DNA of 64,000 bases from Sphingobacteriales bacterium 39-19 (GCA_001898465.1 MKTX01000008.1:62001-126000); one strand, 5' to 3'. Shown: positions 8,927-20,229, numbered from the stretch's first letter. Translations and numbers: made by a program. The notes: a model not told the origin generated them from the sequence alone.

Positions 8927-9478
8927 ATGAAAAAGATAATTTTTGCTGTTGCAGGTTTCCTGATTGCCAGCGCAGCATGGGCTCAAAATGTACAATCACT
9001 CTCCAATAGCCCCAAAGAAATAAAAAAAGAAAAAAGGCTGATAAAAAAAGATTTGATGAGAAATGAAGTGGCGCCAGAATCAAAAATGCAGTTTCAAAAT
9101 GATTTTCCGGGTGCCAGCCATGTAACTTACTTACATACACAGCAGTATGATAAAATAAGTTTTACCAATGCTAAAAAAATAAAACTAGACGCTTTCTATG
9201 ATGCGAATCATGCACTTATTGGCACCGTAAAAAATATAGATTATAAGGATGTACCCCGGGCTTTAAAAACAAAAATAGCCAGCCGGTTCAAAGGATATAC
9301 GGCTGATAAAGCCTTGTTTTTTGATGATAATGAAGCCAACGATACAGATATGACACTTTATGAATCAAGCTTTGATGATGCTGATAATTATTTTATTGAA
9401 ATGCATAATGGTTCAAATAAGATTGTGGTAAAAGCCAGCCCCGACGGCGCCGTTTCTTTATTTAAAAAAATAAAATAA
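8927..9478 (+). CDS. Secreted PepSY-like protein of unknown function
   Basis: 183 residues with a clear signal peptide (MKKIIFAVAGFL, cleavage after AWA-QN). The mature part begins with a Lys-rich stretch and then has an alpha/beta pattern (FPGASHVTY..., KIKLDAFYDA..., VPRALKTKIASRFKGY) that resembles the PepSY-like periplasmic proteins common in Bacteroidota. No catalytic motif is visible. It follows the hybrid kinase and is closed by a strong terminator at 9496. The 15-base motif upstream suggests co-regulation with the small repeat protein at 13077. The PepSY assignment is by pattern only. Confidence 0.8.
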   Translation: MKKIIFAVAGFLIASAAWAQNVQSLSNSPKEIKKEKRLIKKDLMRNEVAPESKMQFQNDFPGASHVTYLHTQQYDKISFTNAKKIKLDAFYDANHALIGTVKNIDYKDVPRALKTKIASRFKGYTADKALFFDDNEANDTDMTLYESSFDDADNYFIEMHNGSNKIVVKASPDGAVSLFKKIK

Positions 9479-9495
9479 TAACCCAATATATCGCA

Positions 9496-9526
9496 GGGGC
9501 CCGGATAAGTTGCCGGGCCCCGTTTT
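9496..9526 (+). terminator. Rho-independent terminator
   Basis: A perfect 9-bp stem (GGGGCCCGG at 9496-9504, CCGGGCCCC at 9513-9521) with an 8-base loop, followed by GTTTT. It ends the transcript of the PepSY-like gene and separates it from the exopolysaccharide enzyme gene, which starts 30 bases later. Confidence 0.85.
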
Positions 9527-9555
9527 AACCAAAATTTTAATTGTAGCATTTGTAA

Positions 9556-12500
9556 ATGAATACCCGGCAAATTTTTCAAACTTCATCCAATAAAAGATGG
9601 AATATTTTTAAATGGAGCGGCAGGCTTCTCCTCTTTATTTCCATCATTTCTATACCCATCGTTATTTTTACGCTTGTCCGGGGTATTACTCCCGGCTTAC
9701 CTTTACTTAGCAGCCCGGCCGACACTTTGCACCATCTGATAAATCCTACCATACCCAAGGGGTTAAGTAAAAAAGATCAAAAAAAATACAAAGGATTTAT
9801 TACGCTGCTGGCAGAAAAAACGAAACAACATCCTTTACCCCAAGCGCCCGACCCGGTGATAAAAGATAAAGTGAGAGCAGCGTTTTTTGTTGACTGGGAT
9901 CCGCAATCATTTGCATCGCTTCAAAAAAATATTACAAAATTAAATACCGTAGTACCCGAATGGTTTTTTATTGACCCCATTACCGATACCCTGCAGCCGA
10001 AAATTGATATGGATGCCCTAGCACTCATGAAAAAAAATAATGTACGGGTTCTCCCGCTCATTAATAATACCAATGCGATTACCGGTAACGGCAATTTTGA
10101 TGGCAAAATATTACACCGCATTTTACACAATCCTCAAAAAAAAGAAAAACTTATTTCCGACCTATTAAAATATGTAACGCAATACCAGCTACAGGGAATT
10201 AATATTGACTTTGAAGAATTCAATGAAAAAGGAGATGAACCCATCATTGCTTTTCAACAGGAGCTTTACCAGGCATTTCACAACAGGGGCCTTTTAGTAA
10301 CACAGGATGTAATGCCAGAAGACGATGATTTTAATGTAAAAGAATTATCAAAGTATAATGATTTTATCTTTTTGATGGCATATGATGAACATTATGGAAC
10401 CAGCACCCCCGGCCCGGTTTGCAGCCAGCAATGGATTGAAAAGGCCCTGGATGAAACAGCCAAAGAAATACCTTCAGAAAAAATAATTTTGGCCCTGGCC
10501 GGGTATGGCTACGATTGGCCTGCCAGCACCGAAGCCACTACCATCACCTATCAGCAAGCGCTAGCCGGCGCCAGGCAATACCAGGCTACTATTTATTTTG
10601 ACAATACAACTTATAATAACAATTATCAATACACCGATGGAGATGGAATAAAACATCAGGTTTATTTTGCCGATGCCGCTACCAACTTTAATACCATGCG
10701 CTTTGCCGATGAATATGCCACTGCAGGTACGGCCCTTTGGCGGTTAGGTAGCGAAGACGACAGGCTGTGGACCTTTTACGGACGCAACCTTTCTAATGCG
10801 GCCATGCAAATACAGCCTTTTGATTTTAGTGTTTTCAACCATGTAAATACACCCGTGGCCAGCCCGGATTATATCGGTGACGGGGAAGTACTAAATGTAA
10901 TTGCCACACCCCAGCCCGGAATTATTTCTATTCAATATGATAGCACAGAAAAACTTGTATCCGAACAAAAATACCTGCAATTGCCCACCAAGTATGTGAT
11001 TAAAAAATATGGCAATGTACAGCACCAGGTATTACTTACATTTGATGATGGCCCCGATCCTGAATATACCCCTCAAATATTAAACATTTTAAAAAGAGAA
11101 CATGTACCCGCAGCATTTTTTGTAGTAGGCGTTCAGGCAGAAGCAAACCTACCCCTGCTAAAACAAATTTATAAAGACGGGTTCGAAATAGGGAACCATA
11201 CATTTACCCATCCCAATATTGCTGAAGTGAGCGGGAAACGGGCAGTTGCCGAGATGGAATCAACCCGCCTGCTTATTGAAGCTGCCACAGGGCATAGCAC
11301 CGTTTTATTCAGGGCTCCTTTTAATGCAGATGCAGAACCCAGTAAAGAAGTAGAACTGAAACCTATTGCCATAAGCAGGGAAAAAAATTATTACACAATT
11401 GGAGAAAGTATTGATCCCAATGACTGGGTACCGGGTGTACAAGCAGACAGTATTTATAACCGGGTAATAAAACAATACGAAGCCAATCCTGAAAAAGGAA
11501 TTATTTTATTGCATGATGCCGGGGGCAACCGCCAGGCTACTGTAGATGCACTGCCACGCATTATTCAATATTTTAAAAACAGGAATATACAATTTATAAC
11601 AGTTGCCGACCTTTTAAAAACAACCAAGGCCGTAATTATGCCCCCCGTGCACAATAACCTGATGGCTACCAATGCCATTATAATTGGCGAATGGTATTAT
11701 TTACAACAAGGGCTTAACTATGCATTCTGGATCGCCATCATCCTGGGTTTGCTCCGTATTTTCATGCTGGGCATTATGGTTTTTTTACAAAAAAAGAAAG
11801 CGCCCGGGTTACCTATGGCTGCCACAAATTCTTTTCCTAAAGTAAGTATCATTGTGCCGGCGTATAACGAAGAAGTGAATGCCATAAAAACCATCGAAAA
11901 TTTATTATTACAAGATTACCCGTCTTTCTGCATAGAGTTTGTAGATGATGGCTCACAGGATCATACTTTCGAAAATGTTTCAAACGCTTTTAAAAATCAT
12001 CCTAAAGTAAATGTTCACCATAAAGACAATGGCGGAAAAGCCTCAGCCCTAAACTATGGGCTTTTAAAAAGTGATGCGGATTATGTACTGTGCATAGATG
12101 CCGATACCCAATTAAAGCATGATGCATTAAGGCAGTTGATGAAATATTTTTTAAATACCGGTTCCCCAAATGCGATGCCCGTAGGCGCCGTAGCCGGTAA
12201 TGTAAAAGTGGGCAACCAAAATACAATACTTACCCGCTGGCAAAATATTGAATACATAACAGCCCAAAATTTTGAGCGCCGGGCCTTCGATCTTATTAAT
12301 GGTATTACAGTAGTACCGGGGGCCATTGGGGCATTTAAAAAAGAAGCGATTTTTAATGCCGGGGGGTTTACTACCGACACCCTGGCAGAAGATTGTGACC
12401 TTACAATAAGAATTATTAAAAAGGGTTACCGGGTGGTGAATTGTACAGAAGCCATTGCTATTACCGAAGCCCCTGAAACGCTCAGCCAGTTTATGAAACA

Positions 12501-12954
12501 ACGTTTTCGCTGGAGCTATGGTATTATGCAGTCATTTTGGAAAAACCGGGATGCCTGTTTCCGGCCCAAATACAAAGGATTGGGTATGGTAGCCCTTCCG
12601 GGTATCCTTATCTTTCAAATTATATTGCCCATGATTGCACCCCTGGCCGATTTTATGCTCCTGTTTAGCTTAATTTGGAACCGGCATGATGCTGCCAGCC
12701 TGCATAAAATAGGATGGTATTACCTGGCGTTTATCCTGGTAGATATGAGTGTGAGCCTTTTGGCTTTTAGCTACGAAAAAGAAAAGAAATTACAGTTGCT
12801 TTGGTTAATTCCCCAACGATTTATTTATCGCCAATTAATGTACATTATCCTGTTTAAATCTATTAGAAAAGCAATTAAAGGAGAAACACAAGGATGGGGG
12901 CAACTGAAAAGAACCGGTAATGTAAAACAGGTAAATCAATATTCTCATTCTTAA
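9556..12954 (+). CDS. GH18-like / NodB deacetylase / GT2 three-domain polysaccharide enzyme
   Basis: 1132 residues: one transmembrane segment (about 23-41); a GH18-type glycosidase domain (about 95-430) with GINIDFEEF, keeping Asp218 and the catalytic Glu220 although the first two Asp of the DxxDxDxE motif are Gln and Asn; a NodB polysaccharide deacetylase domain (about 485-690) with the metal triad Asp498, His548, His552 (TFDDGPDP, GNHTFTHPN) and LLHDAG; a membrane segment near 715-735; then a processive family 2 glycosyltransferase (SIIVPAYNEE near 764, VDDGS near 795, DAD near 846, EDCD near 945, QRFRW near 982) and C-terminal membrane helices. The domains match the PgaC and PgaB functions of poly-N-acetylglucosamine production in one chain. 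It probably makes, deacetylates and trims a beta-linked amino-sugar polymer; the polymer itself is inference. Confidence 0.9.
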   Translation: MNTRQIFQTSSNKRWNIFKWSGRLLLFISIISIPIVIFTLVRGITPGLPLLSSPADTLHHLINPTIPKGLSKKDQKKYKGFITLLAEKTKQHPLPQAPDPVIKDKVRAAFFVDWDPQSFASLQKNITKLNTVVPEWFFIDPITDTLQPKIDMDALALMKKNNVRVLPLINNTNAITGNGNFDGKILHRILHNPQKKEKLISDLLKYVTQYQLQGINIDFEEFNEKGDEPIIAFQQELYQAFHNRGLLVTQDVMPEDDDFNVKELSKYNDFIFLMAYDEHYGTSTPGPVCSQQWIEKALDETAKEIPSEKIILALAGYGYDWPASTEATTITYQQALAGARQYQATIYFDNTTYNNNYQYTDGDGIKHQVYFADAATNFNTMRFADEYATAGTALWRLGSEDDRLWTFYGRNLSNAAMQIQPFDFSVFNHVNTPVASPDYIGDGEVLNVIATPQPGIISIQYDSTEKLVSEQKYLQLPTKYVIKKYGNVQHQVLLTFDDGPDPEYTPQILNILKREHVPAAFFVVGVQAEANLPLLKQIYKDGFEIGNHTFTHPNIAEVSGKRAVAEMESTRLLIEAATGHSTVLFRAPFNADAEPSKEVELKPIAISREKNYYTIGESIDPNDWVPGVQADSIYNRVIKQYEANPEKGIILLHDAGGNRQATVDALPRIIQYFKNRNIQFITVADLLKTTKAVIMPPVHNNLMATNAIIIGEWYYLQQGLNYAFWIAIILGLLRIFMLGIMVFLQKKKAPGLPMAATNSFPKVSIIVPAYNEEVNAIKTIENLLLQDYPSFCIEFVDDGSQDHTFENVSNAFKNHPKVNVHHKDNGGKASALNYGLLKSDADYVLCIDADTQLKHDALRQLMKYFLNTGSPNAMPVGAVAGNVKVGNQNTILTRWQNIEYITAQNFERRAFDLINGITVVPGAIGAFKKEAIFNAGGFTTDTLAEDCDLTIRIIKKGYRVVNCTEAIAITEAPETLSQFMKQRFRWSYGIMQSFWKNRDACFRPKYKGLGMVALPGILIFQIILPMIAPLADFMLLFSLIWNRHDAASLHKIGWYYLAFILVDMSVSLLAFSYEKEKKLQLLWLIPQRFIYRQLMYIILFKSIRKAIKGETQGWGQLKRTGNVKQVNQYSHS

Positions 12955-12980
12955 TTAAACAACCCGAATAATGGATTCAC

Positions 12981-12995
12981 CGATAGTTTTTGCCG
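12981..12995 (+). promoter_or_regulatory. 15-base motif CGATAGTTTTTGCCG, copy 2
   Basis: Identical to 8828-8842, placed 81 bases before the ATG of the repeat protein gene at 13077. No -33 TTG lies at the proper distance from the embedded TAGTTTTTG in either copy, so an operator is as likely as a core promoter. Confidence 0.4.
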
Positions 12996-13076
12996 TTTTA
13001 TCTATTTATAGATTGTTGCCCCGGATTCTCATCTTAATTTTATCATGTAATCATTCATCAACACAAATAAAAAAAT

Positions 13077-13388
13077 ATGAAAAAATTATTCTTAGCAACT
13101 TTAATCCTGGCAGGATTAAGTTTTAGCTCTATGGCTCAAACAACTCCCACCGCTAAAAAAGCAGAAGTTAAAAAAGCCGGGACTACTGCCATGACTTCTA
13201 CGAAGTCTCCTGCAAAATCTGCCATGGTTACCCCTACTGCCAAAGTAGAAAAAGTAACCCCAGCATCGCAAGCGGGAACCAAACTAAAAAAAGATGGTAC
13301 GCCCGATAAAAGGTATGCTGCCAACAAGCACCTGAAAAAAGACGGCACCCCCGACAAAAGATATAAAAGCAACAAGAAAAAAAGCTAA
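13077..13388 (+). CDS. Small secreted basic protein with LKKDGTPDKRY repeats
   Basis: 103 residues. There is a signal peptide (MKKLFLATLIL, cleavage near SMA-QT), then a low-complexity Lys/Ala/Thr/Pro region, then two tandem 16-residue repeats each starting LKKDGTPDKRY and separated by AANKH, ending in a poly-Lys tail. The mature protein is strongly positively charged. I have a memory of similar repeat proteins in Chitinophagaceae, always of unknown function. No enzymatic motif is present. It follows the polysaccharide enzyme gene, carries the shared upstream motif and has its own terminator, so it is probably transcribed as a single gene. Confidence 0.8.
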   Translation: MKKLFLATLILAGLSFSSMAQTTPTAKKAEVKKAGTTAMTSTKSPAKSAMVTPTAKVEKVTPASQAGTKLKKDGTPDKRYAANKHLKKDGTPDKRYKSNKKKS

Positions 13389-13478
13389 CGGCATTACCCT
13401 TTGAAGATAAATATGAATACCGGATTTTGGCTTACATTTTTGGATGGATAAATAAACACAGGTGGTTTTTGAATGAGA

Positions 13479-13505
13479 AGGCTCCTTTAACCGGGAGCCT
13501 TTTTC
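13479..13505 (+). terminator. Rho-independent terminator
   Basis: Stem AGGCTCC (13479-13485) / GGAGCCT (13494-13500), loop TTTAACCG, followed by TTTTTC. It lies between the plus-strand repeat protein gene and the convergent minus-strand peptidase gene. Confidence 0.8.
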
Positions 13506-13511
13506 TTTGCA

Positions 13512-14789
13512 TCAGTAAACAATTAATTCATAAAAATTTTCTGGTTGTAAATATTTTTGTGCCAGCGCCTGTAATTCTTCGGGCTTACTATTCTTTATAG
13601 CATCTACCGAACTATAAAAATAATCTTCACCCAAGCCATTTAAAATAATATTTTTCCATTTTGCAATAATATGAAAGGGGCCATCCAGGTCACCCAGTAA
13701 ACTACCCATCATATAATTCTGCACCAATTTTAATTCATTGCTGCTTACCGGCGTTTCTCTCAATAATTTCATTTCCTTATATACTTCTTCAATCAAGGGT
13801 TCACAATATGCAAGGCCGGCCTCGGTGCTTATCATCCAGGCGCTTTCCTGAATATGGTTTTGCAAATAACTGTAAATACCATACGTGTAGCCTTTTTCTT
13901 CCCGTATATTACTCATGAGGCGGGAACCAAAATAACCGCCAAATATATTATTCAACACCACGGCTTTTTTAAAATCGGGATGGTGCCGGTTCGGAAATGA
14001 AGAAGCCATGCGAATGGCACCCTGAACAGCCTGTTCATCGTTTTTAATGCGCCATTTTTTTTCAGGAGATGGATTTACAGGTACGGGTGACAACAAATAC
14101 CCGGGTTTCTTTAAGGGCATTTTTCCAAAATGGGCATTGAGGAGGCCAATGATTTGAGCGGGCAATTTACCGGCCACAAAAATCACACAACTTCCCTGTA
14201 AGTAATACTGCTGATAAAATGTTTTAAGCAAAGCCACATCCAGGGCATCAATTTCTGTTTCGGAAGTATAAGCGGCATAAGGATGTTTTTCACCATATAA
14301 TAATCCATCTATTTTTCGGCCTGCAACAAATTCACATTTTTTTTGATTTACCTGCAGGCGCTGTTTACTGTTTTGCTTAAAAATTTCCAGTTCCTTTTCG
14401 GGGAATACCGAATCGCTGATCATTTCTGCAATGATGCTTACTCCTTTTTCTGCATGGCGGCTTAGGCAATGCAAAGAAACTGATGCCGTTTCATTATAGC
14501 AAGACCTGCTGCAATAAGAGCCATAGTAGTCAAATGCTTCATTTAGCTCGTATGCATTTTTTTTTGAGGTGCCGTTTTTAAGCATAAAGTTTGTAGCCGC
14601 AGCTACTCCCTGCTGTTGTTCAAACCAATTTCCTGCATAAAAAACCCATTCTATTTGTAATACTTCCTGTTCACCGGCATCAATACAATAAACCGGGATC
14701 CCGTTTTCTAAAGTAAAATACTGATAGGGTTTCAGCTGCAGGTTAAAATTGACTGCATCTACAATAGGAGGCGCTATTTTTCTATTCAA
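13512..14789 (-). CDS. M16 family peptidase, non-catalytic partner
   Basis: 425 residues with the pitrilysin/MPP fold, recognisable from the second-half signature GGYFGSRLMSNIREEKGYTY. The zinc motif HxxEH is absent: the matching region reads AAATNFMLKNGTSKKNAYEL. It is thus the non-catalytic half of a two-subunit M16B protease. It begins 6 bases after the stop of the catalytic partner gene, so the two are translated from one message. No signal peptide is evident, so the complex is probably cytoplasmic or periplasm-facing by another route. Confidence 0.9.
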   Translation of the reverse strand: MNRKIAPPIVDAVNFNLQLKPYQYFTLENGIPVYCIDAGEQEVLQIEWVFYAGNWFEQQQGVAAATNFMLKNGTSKKNAYELNEAFDYYGSYCSRSCYNETASVSLHCLSRHAEKGVSIIAEMISDSVFPEKELEIFKQNSKQRLQVNQKKCEFVAGRKIDGLLYGEKHPYAAYTSETEIDALDVALLKTFYQQYYLQGSCVIFVAGKLPAQIIGLLNAHFGKMPLKKPGYLLSPVPVNPSPEKKWRIKNDEQAVQGAIRMASSFPNRHHPDFKKAVVLNNIFGGYFGSRLMSNIREEKGYTYGIYSYLQNHIQESAWMISTEAGLAYCEPLIEEVYKEMKLLRETPVSSNELKLVQNYMMGSLLGDLDGPFHIIAKWKNIILNGLGEDYFYSSVDAIKNSKPEELQALAQKYLQPENFYELIVY

Positions 14790-14795
14790 AATATA

Positions 14796-16034
14796 TTAAT
14801 TGTTACTTAAATAATAAAGAGTGCTGCAATTATTGTTTGTAAAAACCTGTTTACACTCCTCTAAAATTTCGGATGCTGTTACTGCCTGGTATTTTTTAAG
14901 TTCGGTGTTAATTAAGTTCGCATCTCCCAGCATTTCATAATTTGCCAGGCTGGCTGCCCGGTTGGCCAGGCTCATATCTTCAAATGCCATGGCGCTTTCT
15001 GTGCGGTTTTTTATTTTTTCCAGTTCTGTTTCTGATATTCCGTTTGTTTTTAATTTTTCTAACTCTTCGTTAATGGCAGCATCCGCATCTTTCACCGGAA
15101 CTCCTTTTACCAATTTACCTTCTATTACTAAAAGGCCGGCATCGGTACTGCCCAAATGATAACAATCTATATTGCTAAACATTTTTTTTTCTTTTACCAG
15201 TGCCTGAAATAACCGGGATGAACCGCCGCCACCCAAAACTTCAGTAACCAGGTCGGCCCTGTAATACCTGTCACTTACCCGGTTTTCAATATGCCAGCAT
15301 TTATAAATGGCATCTAACGGAACATCGGCTCTCAGTTCTAAAAACCGGGGAGATTCCTGCATGGGTTCGGTGGGTAGGTTACGCTCATATTTGGGGCCGG
15401 GTGCAATTTCGCCAAACCATTTTTCGGCAAGCTCTTTTATTTGTTCTGTTTTTACATTTCCGGCAACTACCATTACCGCATTGCGTGGATTGTAATGCTT
15501 TTTAAAAAAAGATTTTACATCGGCCAGGGTTACTTCTTCTATATGTTGCAACTTTTCACCAATGGTCATCCACCTATACGGATGGGATTGATAAGCCAGG
15601 GCCCTTAATTTATGCCATACATCCCCATACGGTTTATTAATATAATTTTCTTTAAACTCTTCGCATACTACTTTACGCTGCACTTCCAGGCTTTTGGCAT
15701 TAAAGGCAAGGCTAAGCATACGGTCGCTTTCGAGCCAAAAGGCCGTTTCAATATTTTCTGCCGGCAACTGGCAATAATAATTGGTAAGGTCATTGGTGGT
15801 GTATGCATTATTCTCGCCACCTGCCCGCTGCAGCGGCTCATCATAATCTTTTATATGAATACTGCCCCCAAACATCAGGTGTTCAAATAAATGAGCAAAC
15901 CCTGTTTTATTGGGATCTTCGTCACGTGCGCCTACATCGTACATCACATTCAATACAGCCATGGGCGTACTGGTATCGGGGTGTACAATTACTCTTAACC
16001 CATTGGGTAAGGTAAATTTTTCAAAATGAATCAT
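14796..16034 (-). CDS. M16 family zinc metallopeptidase, catalytic subunit
   Basis: 412 residues starting at the ATG at 16034 (MIHFEKFTLPNGLRVIVH); this start is preferred because it begins exactly where the family begins, whereas the longer open frame adds 23 unrelated residues. The inverted zinc motif His48-Leu-Phe-Glu51-His52 (FAHLFEHLMF) is intact, with the distal Glu in the VCEEFKENY helix. The second half has GGGSSRLFQALVKEKKMFS. It degrades peptides or processes exported proteins; the substrate is unknown. The partner gene follows after 6 bases. Confidence 0.93.
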   Translation of the reverse strand: MIHFEKFTLPNGLRVIVHPDTSTPMAVLNVMYDVGARDEDPNKTGFAHLFEHLMFGGSIHIKDYDEPLQRAGGENNAYTTNDLTNYYCQLPAENIETAFWLESDRMLSLAFNAKSLEVQRKVVCEEFKENYINKPYGDVWHKLRALAYQSHPYRWMTIGEKLQHIEEVTLADVKSFFKKHYNPRNAVMVVAGNVKTEQIKELAEKWFGEIAPGPKYERNLPTEPMQESPRFLELRADVPLDAIYKCWHIENRVSDRYYRADLVTEVLGGGGSSRLFQALVKEKKMFSNIDCYHLGSTDAGLLVIEGKLVKGVPVKDADAAINEELEKLKTNGISETELEKIKNRTESAMAFEDMSLANRAASLANYEMLGDANLINTELKKYQAVTASEILEECKQVFTNNNCSTLYYLSNN

Positions 16035-16036
16035 AG

Positions 16037-18253
<2,217 letters not shown>

Positions 18254-18264
18254 TAGTTGTTTTT

Positions 18265-18933
18265 ATGATAGATCCCCATACTTTAAAATTCTTAACGTTG
18301 CTCAGGAAAAATAATAATAAACCCTGGTTTGATGAACATAAAGCGGGGTACCTGCAGGCGAAAGAAAATTTTTTACAATTTGTAGGAGCGCTTATTGAGC
18401 ACATGTGTGTTTTTGATAAAAGCCTGTTGCAGCTTGAACCCAAAAATTGCTGTTTTAGAATTAACCGGGATGTACGTTTTAGCAAAGATAAAACGCCCTA
18501 TAAAAATAATATGGCAGCTTATATACATGAAGCAGGAAAGAAGGGGCAAGGACCCGGGTATTATTTTCACCTGCAACCCGGCAAAAGTTTTTTAGCAGCA
18601 GGAATATGGATGCCCAATGCCCTAGACCTGGCCAGCATAAGGCAGGAGATTGATTACAATTATTTGCCTTTTACAAAAATCATAAGCAACGCTGCTTTTA
18701 AAAAAGAGTTTCCCGGCGGCCTGTCTGAAGAAGATAAATTGAAGCGCCCCCCAAAAGGTTATGAAGACAGCAACCCGGCCATAGAGGTATTAAAAAATAA
18801 AAGTTTTATTGTTACCCGTAACCTTAGTGATAAAGAAATATTAAATACCTCCCTGGTAAAAAATATAACCCAATCCTTTCAACAGGCCTTGCCTTTTAAC
18901 CAGTTTTTAAAAATGGCCATAGGGGAAGTATAA
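18265..18933 (+). CDS. DUF2461 domain-containing protein
   Basis: 222 residues covering the DUF2461/TIGR02453 family from end to end: LTLLRKNNNKPWFDEHK near the N terminus, FRINRDVRFSKDKTPYKNN in the middle and SFLAAGIWMPN after it. The family is widespread and conserved, but no biochemical role is established to my knowledge. It is 11 bases downstream of ligA. The ATG at 18265 fits the family start. Confidence 0.92.
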   Translation: MIDPHTLKFLTLLRKNNNKPWFDEHKAGYLQAKENFLQFVGALIEHMCVFDKSLLQLEPKNCCFRINRDVRFSKDKTPYKNNMAAYIHEAGKKGQGPGYYFHLQPGKSFLAAGIWMPNALDLASIRQEIDYNYLPFTKIISNAAFKKEFPGGLSEEDKLKRPPKGYEDSNPAIEVLKNKSFIVTRNLSDKEILNTSLVKNITQSFQQALPFNQFLKMAIGEV

Positions 18934-18962
18934 AAAACGGCCAGTGATAAACATCACCGGCC
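18932..18962 (-). terminator. Terminator of the JmjC/cupin gene
   Basis: A hairpin (18939-18948 pairs with 18953-18962, one A-C mismatch, 4-base loop) followed on the minus strand by six T (18937-18932). It lies 216 bases beyond the stop of the minus-strand oxygenase gene and directly after the stop of DUF2461, so it may insulate both. The stretch from 18963 to 19177 otherwise shows nothing recognisable. Confidence 0.6.
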
Positions 18963-19177
18963 TTGCTTACCTCTGAAACCACAAGAAAAAGTTATTGAGG
19001 TATATATATAATCTATTAAACAAAAAAATAGTTGAAAAAAATCGGTGATTTTTATAAAGAATCTTGGAAATAAGCGGTTTTCGGAATACCGGGCTTCAGA
19101 TAAGATAGAATTGGAACGCTTTATCAGGCAGGTTGTAAAAATAATATTTTTATTTAAAACAAGTAACTTTTTCTCCC

Positions 19178-20062
19178 TTATTTAGCAAATTTTGATTTTT
19201 TAAGCTCCCTTTCAGCCAGTTTCATCAATTTTTCTTTTTTGTAACGGTACCAGCGGGTAGGTATTGTTTTTTTCATAAAGGTATCAATACCCCGCATTCC
19301 AAAAAGCTTCCAAAGCCCGCCCAGCTTGCCTCCCAGGCTTTTTTGCATAGCTCTCAGGCTCATTGCAAAACCTGGTTCTATATATTCCATGTGATGCCAA
19401 TACCCGGCAGGCATAAATAAGGTGTCGCCATGCTCTAAAATAACCTCGTAACCCCGGGCAAGTTTTACGGCCGGAAAATTTTCATAATCAAAATGTTCTG
19501 AATAATGAGCATAGTTTGCCAGGCTTAATACTTCCCATGGTTTTCTGTACAACTTATATTGCTCTTTAAAAGGAAAAAGTAGGACCCTTTTTTTCCCTGT
19601 AAATTGAGTGTGCAGGATATGGCTCATATCAATATCGAAATGCATGTGTGTGATGGCTCCCTCCCCCCCCACAAAAAGCATCGGGTATTTTTTTACAAAA
19701 CCCTTCATGTATTCATCAGGCCAGGTAAAATCTGTATTCAGTTGCGGCGCATGTTGAAATATATTAAAGAGAAAGATGCGTAAATCCAGGGGGCCTTCTT
19801 TTACTTTTTTTAAATAATCACCAAATTTCATATACGCATCTGCAGTATTGATGGGGGTATACGAATCACTTTTAATATTATTATATACACCCACTTCTTT
19901 ATGCCCCACCACATCAATAAAAAAATCCCAATTCCACTTTTTATAAGCAGGCCATTTTTTAGCCAGCCCTGTAATCACCAGTGGTTTCATGGTTTCGTAA
20001 TAATTTTTCTTAAAATCAAGGGGGCTAATCTCCGATACTTTGTCAACCGGTTTCAGTTGCAT
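19178..20062 (-). CDS. JmjC/cupin_8 family Fe(II)/2-oxoglutarate oxygenase
   Basis: 294 residues from the ATG at 20062; an upstream in-frame start would add 15 hydrophobic residues unlike the family. N-terminal FKKNYYETMKPLVITGLAKKWPA is typical of cupin_8 proteins. The iron ligands are visible as His-Phe-Asp in THMHFDID and a distal His in PAGYWHHMEY, with the 2-oxoglutarate-binding Lys in TGKKRVLLFP. Such proteins hydroxylate protein or small-molecule substrates; the target here is unknown. It is a single gene, with TATTTTTG (an exact -7 box) 17 bases before the ATG. Confidence 0.88.
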   Translation of the reverse strand: MQLKPVDKVSEISPLDFKKNYYETMKPLVITGLAKKWPAYKKWNWDFFIDVVGHKEVGVYNNIKSDSYTPINTADAYMKFGDYLKKVKEGPLDLRIFLFNIFQHAPQLNTDFTWPDEYMKGFVKKYPMLFVGGEGAITHMHFDIDMSHILHTQFTGKKRVLLFPFKEQYKLYRKPWEVLSLANYAHYSEHFDYENFPAVKLARGYEVILEHGDTLFMPAGYWHHMEYIEPGFAMSLRAMQKSLGGKLGGLWKLFGMRGIDTFMKKTIPTRWYRYKKEKLMKLAERELKKSKFAK

Positions 20063-20229
20063 GGCAAGAATTTTAAAAGCAAAAATAATAAATAGGCGGC
20101 TGTACAAACAGATTAAAAAGGCGAAATCTTTTTAAATATATTTATGTTTATTTTCCAAAAAGCAATTTCTCAAAATTCAGAATTTGGCAGCACCTTTGTT
20201 TGCAACCCAATAACAATTAAGTAATCGTT

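Noticed and set aside
20185..20210. TGGCAGCACCTTTG before pbpC as a sigma-54 promoter
   Set aside because: The second half lacks the GC at the required position, and CACCTTTG is closer to a degenerate TAnnTTTG box of the primary sigma factor.
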